A stretch of 64,000 nucleotides of DNA, taken from positions 5,580,501-5,644,500 of the forward strand of contig NC_088309.1 of assembly GCF_910592395.1 (NCBI RefSeq), in the 5' to 3' direction. Both the position numbers and the translations under genes were made by a program. This document shows positions 10,495-22,572 of this stretch, in pieces. The notes beneath the pieces were generated by a model. The model was given only the letters and a program-made list of their open reading frames with translations, had not been told where the DNA came from and did no database searches. This stretch comes from Lineus longissimus. Lineage: Eukaryota > Nemertea > Pilidiophora > Heteronemertea > Lineidae. The stretch's first letter is position 1. Each line of letters begins with the position of its first letter.

Positions 10495-13400
10495 GAGTTT
10501 AAGCTGCAATGGAAGTAATCTCCACGGAAGTGTGAAAGGTTGAAAAGGATAACAACCATTCTCCTACTTTTCATTCAAGTACCAGTATTGGTTGCAATCC
10601 TTTAGCGATTGTGTTATATTTGAGATGGAAGGAATCGCCACAAAAGAATCTTGATGATATATATTATAGTGACAGCGGAAAGTGTCGAACAATAATACTG
10701 TAACAGTGCAATGCATAATACCCATCATTTGAATTTAAAAAGTGAACAACATGTGTAGCGCTGACATAATAAACATTGGGAATGAAAAACTCGAGATAAA
10801 GATCGATTTTGAATGTCTACGACATGTTAACCAATTGCTTGTTAGTGTACGCCTGTGGATTCATGTGTTAGTCTTTTTGGAGAGGTTAGGGCCAAAACAA
10901 AATTAATGACTCTCACACGTTAAGAGTGCACCGTACGAGCTTCCCAATCATTAGATGCCGGGAATGTAACACGTGGCGTTCCCAACTATTTTCGATTGAT
11001 GACACCATTTATGAATGTGGCTCATCGAGTTTTTTCTGAGTGGACATGTGCACTTTCCTGTATAGGTATTTGTCAATTCAATTGTTATTTGGTATACGTG
11101 GTGAATATTCAACGACACATATAAAGAACATTTCAATGCCTTTGAAACAACGTTACATGAAATATGCTTTAGTAACAATGCTTAGCATCGCGTGTTGCCA
11201 GAGGCAAATCATCATCAGCACATTAACTATCTGGCCTAATTATATTGCTATTTGATAAATACGTCCACGTTCGTACTTCTGTTCAAAGACAATGTGACCG
11301 GGTTTTCTGGGTCATTGGCTGATTCGAATACTTTTAGGGTCATCAGTGAAATGCCAAGCTCCGTCGTCGGAGACAGCACGCAGCGAGGTACCTCAAACGA
11401 TTCGAACAATACTAACAATCATCAAAGAGTTGTTACATAATGTTTACCTTGATGTTTGAGGTGAGCTTATGGCTGAACTGACAGGTAAACATGTAGCAGC
11501 ATGAGCGTTAAGAGTCTAGTTGGTTCCAACTGTACTTGACGTGTGTAGTCAGCGCAATTCCTATATGAAGTGGACAATGATGTACAGGTGATTTTGAAGT
11601 CCAGGTGCAACAGACACCACTAGCCACTTAAACATTAGTAAGGCAATCAACAACATGCCAAGAAGGATCCTCCACCTTATTTTACAACATGTAGTAATCA
11701 TGTTTTACACCGATTCCACCAGATTTGCCATGTTTATTCACCGTGGGTTTGTTGATTACCGCACATGCTGTTTATGAGTGTGGAGAGGCTGCACATTCGC
11801 TGGTAATAAACAGCTCTTTAGTGTAATGGGACTGGTGCATCTTTAGGGAGCGTTTTAGTGGTCTTCATTGATTCAACAATCATACTATCATTTTATAGCA
11901 ACACAGTATGTTTTTTTCCACTGACAAGCAGTAATACACGTGAGGTTTTAATTTGCCAAATGTGAAGTAGATTTTATAGCAATTTTCTCAGATGTGCTGT
12001 TAGTGCAGAATGCGGTTAATATGGTTGCATTGCAAAACTCACCTCTCACGTTATTCGCAAATTCTGATGTTTAGAAAAAATATTGGAGGTGATATTTTAT
12101 AGTTAACAATAATAAATATAACTGATAATTACATAACATTGTGCCGATATCGCCAAAAACGAATAGCATTGTATTCTTTATTAACGTATACTATTATATA
12201 GTCGTGCCGTATTGATGATAGATATTAGCGTAGGTCGTCTATTTTACTACGTAAAGGTTTTGCTCACCCCCACTCCAAAAATCAAAACAAATGAACAATT
12301 GCAACTTCGCATCATGAACAGTCTTTGAAATGCCAGCCTTTTCCCCTAGGGCCTAAAACTTAACAAACAATTGAAAAAATACCACTGTTGTATTGATTGC
12401 CTTTGATGCTGGAAAATCGATACTATTATGTCTATCGGCATGAAATTCCGATCCAGGGCAGTAAATTCGAAAGGTTAGGCATTGTATTTATATACAGGTC
12501 TGAGGGGAATCTTGCAGACTGGTGACAAGTTGGAAGAGTAAGGTAGACATTTTGATGTAAAGGAAAGATCAACTGAAAAGCCGAAAAGAGAGAGCCAAAA
12601 AAAGAAAACGAGATTTGAAAATCTCTGAATATCTCAGATCGATGAACTTCAAAGCCTTGAGAGCAGTGATTTCACATTGAAAGTCTTTCTATCTAATCTA
12701 AATGAAACTTCTTCAGTTAATTTATATAAACAACCTCCCCATTTGCAGTAGGATTTGCCTTAAGTGTTGTAGTCACGCGTTAATTGATAGCTCCAGGCAC
12801 TGTAGATTTAATCAGGATGTTTTTAAACGTCTTGATGGTATTCAGGTAAAAATGTACAGCTCTGTATCTTCGATAAAAAACAATATACCTAAGACAGTGG
12901 CCAAATCTGGCCCTGTCCTAAAGGGTATATCACCAAATAATTGGCTTGTGGTCAAACATGGTGACAGAACTTATAAGGTTGTGTCCTTGGTTGCAGTTCA
13001 TCATATTGCTCCTGCAAGTTTGCAGAGCACCGGTGTTAAAGATGATACACCGGAATAAATCGTCACATTCAAATAGGTCCAACACAGGGAAACGAGAAGT
13101 TAATTTTTTAGATTGTTTCCCCGATCGGTAAAGGAAAGCATTAAGAAATGAGAAATGGGTACGCTCAGAAACATTGCCCAATGTTCTACGGCAACTGTTC
13201 CTGCCAGCCGTACCTCAGGATAATGGTAATAATGACACCAGGAATCCGAATCATGGAAAAGGTAAGCAACGTTAAGAGCATTGTTATACAATTCCAGAAT
13301 GCTTATAGCATGATTTTTTTCTCTGGTTAGCGAGATTTTCTTGAACATTGCCCCTGGCTCAGGTCAGGTATTAATGTTCACCCAGTATACATCCAAACAG

Positions 13401-16063
13401 TAATGAATTCTTCGTCAGAATTGCAAACATTCGTAAGCAATACGTTCGCTGCCTTGGCAATGATAGTTCTCTGACATCAACCATCCATGCCAACGCATGG
13501 TTAAATATACATTGTACGACGTAAAATACGATACGATGACAATAGTTATCATTAAAACCAATGGACAAAATAAAACTACCATTGTCTAATTTGTGCTGAG
13601 AAAATACATCTGCATGTAGAACACTGAAATCATTAGCTAATACATGTAGATGTGTTGGTTTGAAATATTTAGTTGGGTTCTTTCGTGAAATTTGTAGGAA
13701 TTTGACTTAGGTTCGTGTTGTTGACAGTTCAGATGGAAATAATTCGACTTGCTATAAACTAGTCTGTGCTGGAAGCATGATGGATGTTGTATTTTGCCTT
13801 GTATCATTTTCTGCTGCACCTAAAGCTAACCGGAATGTGTTTATCACATCCTAATTGTTTGGCAGCCTCTGATGAACTGCCATTCCACCATGTGTTCATT
13901 TCTTCTCAATTACAGTAGCATGGAGGTCTCTACCATACATATACCGAAGTGCTCTCTCGGTGTATCAAAGTTTTTATCACGAATTCCTTGCCGTCTGTGC
14001 TTATGATATCACTGCTTCAAGACAGCTTAAATCTAGCAATGTTAGCAAAAATCTATATATACTAAGCGAGCTCGCCTTGTATATTTTTTATGTTAGGTTA
14101 TCATAAGATTGTCGCAGCTGTTATTTACCAACAGGTCTGTTACAATCACGCGATTCTGCGACAGGTGAAATCTACAGGGGTTATACTTTTATACCATAGT
14201 CAATTCGTAAATCTTTTGTCCGCATCCTTTGAGGCTTTCGAGCACGAACTACTGTTGGTTGTCAACGATTTGACGCTGTCGAAAAAAATATACAAACAAA
14301 AAATTATATTGACGTCTGTTAATCAAACAACTGCACACATTTTACTTTCATGTAACAAAATGTATCATAAATTTTATCACTGCTTTCGCAACACACAAAC
14401 ATCGTTTTAGTAGTCACAGACTGAGGTAACTCAGCATATGTTTTTGTAATCACGCATCACCAATTATAATTCATTTCACCACAATGTAATTTCAAGCAAA
14501 ACATAAACAGCCAATGTCGTTTTGAAAATAATTCTGAGATGAAACAAGATTTGTTTTAGTTTAATTAAAACTACTGTCTGTCTTGCCTTTGGCTGTGATA
14601 AGCCAGTTTAACCAGCGATAGCAGTGACAAATTCGTGATAAGAATAGTTGAGTTCAGTTTATTTAATGTTCTAGATGGAAAATGATGACGAATGCTGCTG
14701 ATATCAAAACTAATTGTATTTTAGGAGATTGTATGATTCCTGGTTTGCTGACGGGTTGGTGGGAATTAAATCAACGATCTGGTTTGCGAACATTTTGATT
14801 TTACATATGGTTTAAGGAGCATGGTGATGGGAATTGAAACTTGCTGAATAGTGCAGAGGGCGGCATGATTTTGTTATCGGAATTGGAGTTGGATATAACC
14901 AATGAACACCGGCCATTCTATACCTGACATGGCTACCTCGCTTGCGATCATCTTGGGCAAGACACCTTAGTTAGTTGATGTAAAACCATGGGAAAGGAAA
15001 CCAATATTTATGTTCAGACCAGTTGCTATAGGAAACTTTTCTAAAACTATTATTTGAAAATTCGCTTGATTTATGCTGTCACTCGTTAAACTAACAATGA
15101 GTAAATTAACACGAATATACTTAAAAAGGGAAACCTTATCATAACTTTTCTCACATAACACAATATATGATTGATTAATTTCCCTGCACATGCCAGGTGT
15201 AGGTTACATTTACAATAACACCTGAGACTCCACCAGGGATCATATAATACGCCAATTTGTACATATTTTTATGTAGCTTATTGATTTTTGAATAACACGT
15301 GTTGGAACGGTTTATAGACCGATTGTTACATTTTGATATTTCCTGGTGAATGCAACGAGAGAAATATATAAAGGTGCAGAACATCTGACAATGCGACAAT
15401 ACTACCCCGAGAATAATAATATGGTAACATATGTAGTAGTAACTATCATACAAAACACATGCAGCAAGTACCGCTTCCACGTGCATTGCGAATACTTTAT
15501 AGCTGTAATCAGAATAATCTATACTGCCCAAGGTTGCTGTTTTGTGTTTCATCTACATGCAACATATGGAATTTCATCACTATATCTTATGGTAGATTCG
15601 TGTGCCCGTCCAGTGCCCTCAAAAGTTCATCATTAACTGATCAAAAAAGGAATATATATCTATTTATTTCTCCTGTATAGAAGGTTACAAAAAATTCAAT
15701 CAATATTGAGAATAGAAAAAAGTACATGTACACAATTTACAAAATCCTAACCGTTGTCAAAAATTTGTAGTCCTTGTTCTCAGGATATTATATTTCGATC
15801 ATACTTTGTTTTACGAGTGTTTCGATACACATGAACATGTACATACACAACTACCAATTTCAGCGATGTTACGTAGGTGTTTGCAAATGTCAGTCATGAT
15901 TCGATAATTCCAAGAGTGGGTGTATGCCCGATTTGAATTTCACTAGCCAACATTTAAACGTTACTAATGTATCTAATATTGCATGGTGGAAATAAATATA
16001 TCTTAAACAACACCAAAAATTACATGTACCATTCAAAGAATTTTTAATTGAGAATGGGAAACG
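10495..16063. other. Mostly gene-free; coding-like patches at 12.7-13.3 kb
   Basis: The plus strand from 12,702 to 13,058 has a 118-codon frame ending in a plausible polypeptide (NNWLVVKHGDRTYKVVSLV). A second frame at about 13,130-13,262 reads RKALRNEKWVRSETLPNV and reaches a good donor (GGAAAAG|GTAAGC at about 13,263). The two frames do not join without a stop between them. They may be a decayed gene or retroelement tail, or chance. The rest is A+T-rich with nothing recognised. Confidence 0.25.
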
Positions 16064-16277
16064 TACGGTGGCTTGGAAAGGACATCACATGACCTTTTTT
16101 CAACATGAAAAATTTATTTTCAGGAAATATCTTGATCGATGGACTCATTATCTCGAGCGATCGAGATATCTTCTCGGGTGATCGAGTTTTTTATCTCGAG
16201 ACAATAAGTCCATCGATCGATATATTTCCTGAAGAAAAACATTTCGCGTTGTGTGATGTCCTTTCCCAGCCACCGTA
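16064..16277. mobile_element. Foldback MITE with TA ends, 214 bp
   Basis: The whole element is a long imperfect palindrome. The outer ends match as TACGGTGGCT(T/G)GGAAAGGACATCACA read inward from both sides. Inner arms again pair (CAGGAAATAT, GATCGATGGACT, ATCTCGAG and their complements). The centre is rich in CTCGAG/GATCGAG words. TA dinucleotides at both tips fit a Tc1/mariner-type TA target site. There is no coding capacity, so it is a non-autonomous element. Family assignment is inferred from the TA tips only. Confidence 0.8.
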
Positions 16278-16926
16278 GAATCGTGGCTTTTTTGGTTATT
16301 CAAAAAAATAATGCTTTAGGACATGCGAGTTACAGCCATTTCGTGAACAAAACAACCTGAACTATGATAATTCATTAGTATTTTATGACACACAGTTCAC
16401 GAAAGAGATATAAACGGCAAGACGAAAACACGACGAGGGAAAAAAATATGTGTTTGACTTTACTGATTGCTAGCATCGACGCTAAAGTAATTGCACGAAT
16501 CCACTTCTACATTTCCATCGCATGTTTATCGCAAGAATGCAGTGTGCTATTGCTGCATGTTTTGCCCCTTTTTCTATTGCCATTAATTTGATTGCCATGA
16601 CAATATATGTGTATGATGCTACCTGTATCACTGTCATATAGAAGCGAAAGTTTAATGTCGCAGTAACTCTTATGACATGGTAATATGAATGTCATTCCCA
16701 ATCATATGGTTCTCACCTAGGATGCTAAACCAATTGACTAAATTCAATGATACCATTTTTGTTCCGGGATTAGTTAAACGCATCATGTCACAGCAACAAG
16801 TGACTTATTCAAAACGACGGGTGAACTTCAAAAACTCAATCTTTACGGCATGGCTGTCTACGCATGCATGCGAAAAGCATTGGCTAACAGCAGCATCAGA
16901 TGAGAACAGGTGTTCGGCAAATCGGT

Positions 16927-16937
16927 GGGGGGGGGGG
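16927..16937. repeat. G11 homopolymer
   Basis: A run of eleven G interrupts otherwise A+T-rich DNA. Similar runs occur at 31,776-31,789 (G14) and 60,875-60,888 (C14). Confidence 0.95.
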
Positions 16938-17470
16938 CGAAACACAATGAAAAATGAATGAAGTGGACTTCGATCATGGCCACTTGAGATGCTCGCATCA
17001 CAGCGCTGCAGGTGTGCACATTTCACGTCCCGTAGTTCATATCGATGCACAGCACAATGCACATATGCATGACGTGTATACATTACTTTTAGTTGTGAAT
17101 CGTGTCAAACAAAGTATAATCGAGAATTCATAAAGACTAATGTATATAATGACATCACATAAAAAGCATTCATTTTTAGTTCACAGGCCCTCCGCAAGAA
17201 TACCCATTCTGCAAAAACGGTCTTGGAATTTTCAAAACAGAGCTCGAATCTCATAGAAATGTCACACAACGGTGTTTATTAATCTCATATACCATAATCT
17301 TGCTGCAAGTGTACTAGTTCATCTCAGATTGGTATGCCTATTGAGGCGCAAAATGAAATGGACCTTGGATTTACAAACCAATGAGACGTAAATTATTTGA
17401 ATTTGAGGAAATTGATTCGAGGTAGTTGAAAGAGTGTGGTCTGCTCAAGCACCTTGTTATTCTACAACTG

Positions 17471-17600
17471 ATTATTATTATTATTATTATTATTATTATT
17501 TATTAAATCCAAATAAACAAAATTACATATTGAGACAATTGCCAGGGCTTAGGCTGAAAGCATTAATAGCCCTGGTTACAATGGTATACAAAGAACAAGT
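17471..17600 (-). repeat. (ATT)10 microsatellite with possible retroposon tail
   Basis: Bases 17,471-17,500 are ten perfect ATT units. Read on the minus strand, the adjoining DNA gives a short GGGCTATTAAT...AAGCCC hairpin-like segment, then a T-rich stretch ending TTTAATAAATAATAATAAT. That is the usual layout of a LINE or SINE 3' end with a trinucleotide tail. No reverse transcriptase is visible. The microsatellite is certain; the retroposon reading is an inference. Confidence 0.5.
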
Positions 17601-18103
17601 TGAATCAAGATAAGGTACTTTGAATGGAAAGAAAGGGATGCAAGTAAAGGTAAAGTAACACAAATAGTTATAGTTTGTACAAAGGTAGTGATTGATGAGG
17701 GGTTCAATTGATCTGGCACTAGTTACCAGAAAAGGCGATAATATTACTGAGAAAAGTGGCTGTTTTTTCTACAACAAGCCTGTTTGAAGTAAGGTCCAAT
17801 GAAAATTGACCATCTACAACTGATCAACAGATGTGCTGCTCCCAAGTCTGACCTCGACATTTTATCAATTTGAAGGTTACTCGTGTCACAAGAACTTTAG
17901 ATATTCAACGCGATATTCGTCATCGGACTGTTGGTAATAATTCGTTGCTGAGATTTTACAAACGCTTTGGCAGAGCGGAGTGACCTTGAACACCAACGGC
18001 GAACGCAAGCAAAATGACTAACGCCGAAAGGTGGTGAAAAAATGTATTTTAACTTATCACTTTTAGCAGTCCTAGTTGATTTTTCCAGATACATGTATGT
18101 TTA

Positions 18104-18226
18104 TTACACATGTACCTTCTTACCAAAGATAATCACGATCTCAGCCAGTGTCCGCTCCGTGCGCGCTTTAAGAAAGGTGGCGTTCTCGCGAAGGCAAAAA
18201 CTGGTTTTGACACAATGATTGTTTGG
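18104..18226 (-). CDS. Short coding-like frame, possible terminal exon or repeat fragment
   Basis: The minus strand is open for 40 codons from 18,226 to TAA at 18,104-18,106, and the stop overlaps an AATAAA signal (18,100-18,105). The middle reads LRENATFLKARTERTLAEIV, well-formed and amphipathic, over G+C-rich DNA (about 18,130-18,200) in an A+T-rich setting. A GTAAGA donor at 18,118-18,123 offers the alternative that the frame is an internal exon ending in phase 1. No start codon is present, so upstream sequence would be needed. It could also be part of a dispersed repeat. I do not recognise the protein. Confidence 0.25.
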   Translation of the reverse strand, partial: PNNHCVKTSFCLRENATFLKARTERTLAEIVIIFGKKVHV

Positions 18227-19276
18227 TCATCTGCTTTTGTCAAACCGGTGACGTCTCATAACGCTTTTTTGATAATAACCGCTTGACGCGTAAGCTAGGC
18301 AGTATATTCGTTTTCCAAAAAGTTTGTTGACAAAACAAGCACGGACAGACAGACTGACAGGACTTGATATATGATGTTGCCCAATGATATATCATGTTCT
18401 TCCGAGCGGCATTCAGCTAAAATTAAACGAGTGTAATTTGAGGAGCATTGCGCTCAGTACTGGCTTTGCGCTGTACATTTTGTCAATTATTTATGAAACA
18501 CACAATGATACAAAAAATGTATTGGAGATTTGTGATACATTAGAAACGAATGATTTTTTATCCCTAGGAGCCAGAATATTGCACATTGCGGATTCCAATG
18601 TCATGATAGAATATACTAATAATATGGCGCAAGCTTCCTATGATTAAATACATGTAGCTGGCTTAGCACCAGCAGTATGAAACTGTACCAGTTAAGGCCC
18701 GAGGCGATTCCCAGTATCCGCTATCCATATAGTGGCTATTTCTGTTTTTGCATCATTGTGTTATATGTGAAATACACAAACATCGTATTAAATCATATTG
18801 AGTGTACTTTAAATAATGCGCTGAGAACATCTGATGGGAAATGTGATAACCTTTAGATATTTGAATCAGCGTAGAAACGCCATTTCTCAAGTTTCGCCAC
18901 ATGATTTCAGTCGTGTTGGCATTGCAATCAGAAGTGTTGACTAAGACCATGCTGCAGCTTGACAGAAGTACATGGAAGAGAGTTTTTCAAAATTTATAGT
19001 TGGAACTTAATCATAGCCTTGGTAAACCAAAACCTACTGCTCATGAAGAAAGCTGAAAACAAACTTATGCGTGCATGGCTTAAGTGGGCGATGACTTCGG
19101 TTGGCGCACGGTCTAATCTTGCATGAGTGTGATTCATTTCGTAACGCCTCCATCGGTCGTTTCCCTTCGTCACCGACGAAGTAAAATGCCTGGAGAAAGT
19201 TTGATTATGCATTGAACAGTCCAATGTTTTTTCATGCAAAAAAGAAAAGGTATGAAAAGGTATAAAATGTACTTAC

Positions 19277-19340
19277 GTCTTGGTAAGAGAAAGATAATAA
19301 ATGCTGCCAGGCATAAATAGAGCCATAGACTTCCACCCAT
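19277..19340 (-). CDS. Candidate first coding exon encoding a signal peptide
   Basis: On the minus strand an ATG at 19,338-19,340 in good context (A at -3, G at +4) starts MGGSLWLYLCLAAFIIFLL followed by Pro-Arg. A consensus donor (AGAC|GTAAGT at 19,271-19,276) then ends the exon in phase 1. A short, strongly hydrophobic leader ending in a phase-1 intron is the standard arrangement for the first exon of secreted and single-pass membrane proteins. Upstream DNA (19,345-19,440) is G+C-rich, as a 5' UTR or promoter might be. It has an alternative acceptor (TTATCTCTTCAG) that would make this an internal exon with a Gly-rich lead-in. The rest of the gene would lie at lower coordinates. The protein is not identified. 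Confidence 0.35.
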
Positions 19341-22300
19341 CCTATACACCCTGGGCACGCCGCCGCCTAGTCCTATGCATTTATTATGTCCACCGCCTCT
19401 GGCTCCTTTGTTTTCACCGGTATTCCCAGGGGGAAGAGGCCTGAAGAGATAACATACAGGATCCGGTCACAGTACGAAAACTTGGTGCAATCCTAAAACA
19501 CAACCATCCTTGCATGACGACGTGAATAAGTTCCGTAACTGTTTCAATAAAACAGAGTACCAATGTTTAAACAGCTTTTCACCGATCCGCAACTGAAGCA
19601 AATTTCACCCTAACTACTAAACCCTTTGCAAGTTGAACGCTCCTCTTGAAATGCCGGCTGCGCAGCGCGTGCTCGCCTAGATAACTTGTTCAGTTGGAAG
19701 CAACCGGTGACGTATCGCAAGGCACGATCAATAACTTATGATTCTGTCAAACTCTGGTCTGGGTGATGCAGCATTTTTCGCTTCCTTGTATACATTGTAC
19801 ATCCAGATCTACAAAATCCCCTCTTTTCACTTCGAATAATCTTTCCACAAGACAATTCGCATCACAATTATAAGCGGCACAGAAGCGAGTTGCAGAGACA
19901 CGTCTATTAGCCCCTGTGCCAGCACCAGAAAGGACATGCGCAGTATCATCAACTGGACTTTTTAATTTTATGCAAAAGGAAACGCAAAGGCGAAGTAAAG
20001 CATATCATTAACTGAAGATGACGTAATGAATTTGTATTTTCTAAATAATCATGTTTCTTGCTGTGATGCGATGTGAAACGTTGAAATACATAATAACGTG
20101 TATTAATTGGATGCTGCTATCGACAAAATACTTGTATGGCATGACACGATTGCCATGGAAATGAGTTTATAAGTTATCGTACATCTCGCTTATGATCTAT
20201 GCTTATTTATTACAGTATTTACCAAGGGAACAGATCTATCGGTTTATGATGTTCCTCTGGAGAGAAAGCCCGCCCACTCAGAAGCGCTCACCGGGAGATA
20301 TTCGGGCTCGCTCTTCAAACACATTGATTTCGCTCTCGGACTATTGGTTTGTGTGATGTCAAAGAAGGCATGAAGCCCAGAGTAAACGTATCATTACTTG
20401 CAAGAAATAAGCTGGAAGAGACTGTTTTACACGTGGCTGACGGTCAGTTTGAACTTTACTGGTATGCGTTTGTTGTCATAAACAGTTGGATGTGAGGTGT
20501 TTTCCTATCGACATGTTGATAACATGATCGTGCAACCGTTCGTTCAAAACAAGTTGGTCACTAATTTGGCATTAAATTAGCTTGGTATTACAATTCAGTC
20601 GGACTAAGATAAGGTCCACTTAAAGTTAATGCCAGGTTTGCGACTTAACTCGTGTCTAACCATCCTACACGCGCAGGTCAGTTCAAATAAGGTGTAAGCT
20701 GATTTTATCAGAGTTTGTTGACAGTAGGCCAGACCCCATGTATCGAAATGTCATACAAAGATGAAATAACAGATGAGTACTTGTTTTACACTTGCTCTAC
20801 TAACTGGTCAGCTTTGTATTTAGATTTGCTACTATTCACCGAGTGGTTACTCTCCTGACCACTTAGCCAGACACCCCTAAGGGTGAGATACAACCGCACA
20901 GACATCAAAAGAGCCAAAATCTTTCCAAAATATCGGATTGAATAGGATTGCCGATATTTTGAAGTGGCGATTTTACCCCTGAACAGATTTTTCATGGCGT
21001 ACCACGCGATTTATCGGATGCTACTGTCATGACTCTTGGCCAATTGAGCTTAATAACTGAAATCGAAAATTTGCTTTACAATACTTTAGTATACTCACTT
21101 CGGTAGCAAATTGCCTGGTATAACAATTTTCGTAGATTTAGAATACTGTTTATCGAATAAATAGAAAACATATGATGCAAAAACGAAACGTGTTTTAGTG
21201 TATGACTCGCGGCCTCAATTAAACGACATGCAGAAAACAATGTTTAATTTCACTATTTTCGTGCATGTTCTGCATACTTGTTTCTCTATTCTTACTACAA
21301 AACTGAAATAATACACCACGTGTATAAAGCAAATACATATATTCGCCTCTCAAGGGACAAGAAAACTACTTCAGTAGGGTCGTTGATTTCATAACAGTGT
21401 CTCATCCGCATTAAGAGACGCACCCGAAAACCCAAGAACCTTGAAGGGTCGGAAAGGCGATGAAGTCACCAAAGCGATTCCTGCTTCCGTTATACGCGCT
21501 ACACCTTGAGTAATCACAAGAAATCATCTCAACTAAATGATGTCCTCTTGCATGCGCACTCTACGCTGCAGTAAAGGTTGATGCAGTGGTATCTCGTTCT
21601 AGTTACTGTGAAATAGATATGGTCTTGCCACTGGTGTAGAACTAATAAGACGGCTTTGAGATGATTAAGATCGAATGATCCAAAGTAAGGGACACTTCCA
21701 CTGAGACTACACCATTCTGCTGAGGGGCTTTCACATCAGTTTCTTCAGCCAAATTCATAATTGAAATGGGAAGCCAAGGTGCACGATAGATGAGAACGTT
21801 TGAGCTTGTTGACTAAGAAAGCTGGGTCATGTAGGGGAAGGGAATCAGAAAGTATTGGTGATTGTTAAGAATGAAGTCAAAAGGGGAGTTGTGATAAGGT
21901 AGTCTTGAAATTGAGACAAGTTTATATTAAAGCTGGTAGCCATTGACACAATCCGGTTTAAAACTGGCACAGTTTGCAATTCCTTGGTTGCTTAAATATA
22001 AAGCTGCTCGGCAGTGAGCCCCCTGGCATAACTGCACATAAAGACACAGGCTTCACCCTCGAACAGCCCCTAAAGAAGAAAGTTAAAGAGGGAGGGAGCA
22101 ACTTCATGCAAGTGTTAACCAAAGGGTTAGCACCTAAGAAGTTACCCAGGAAGAGAATCTCCGCATAACAGACCTGGCTGTGACTAGTTACTTTTGAATC
22201 GTCTCCTTAAAGTGAAATTACTGTCCTTCAATTCCAAGGCCTGGAGGCAGTGTGCAAGGAAACGATTACGTAAAGACTAAGAGGATTAAGTCAAACAGAA

Positions 22301-22517
22301 GGAACATCATTTGTGAAATCTATCTAGTCTACGAGAGTATCAGGTACAGGATCTGTTGTGCAACATCCTAGTGCATTATTATACACTGCATCTAATGAAC
22401 GCAGCTGCTTGAGAAAAAAATATTTCTGGCGGAATTTGATGTATTTGTCGACTTAGCATAATGTGAAATCTGAAATCCTGGCAAAAAAATCAGAGATTCT
22501 TGAGAAAAGCATAAACG

Positions 22518-22572
22518 ATGGCGGATGGTTTCGAGTTTATGCCGTGCCTGGGCAGTATGCACGAGGATGATT
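22518..22572 (+). CDS. Weak candidate first exon
   Basis: An ATG in the typical animal context ATGGCGG opens MADGFEFMPCLGSMHEDD and reaches a GTATGT donor at 22,573 in phase 1. The composition is plausible for a protein N terminus. No downstream exon could be paired with it, and a start plus donor this close together is common by chance. Confidence 0.18.
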
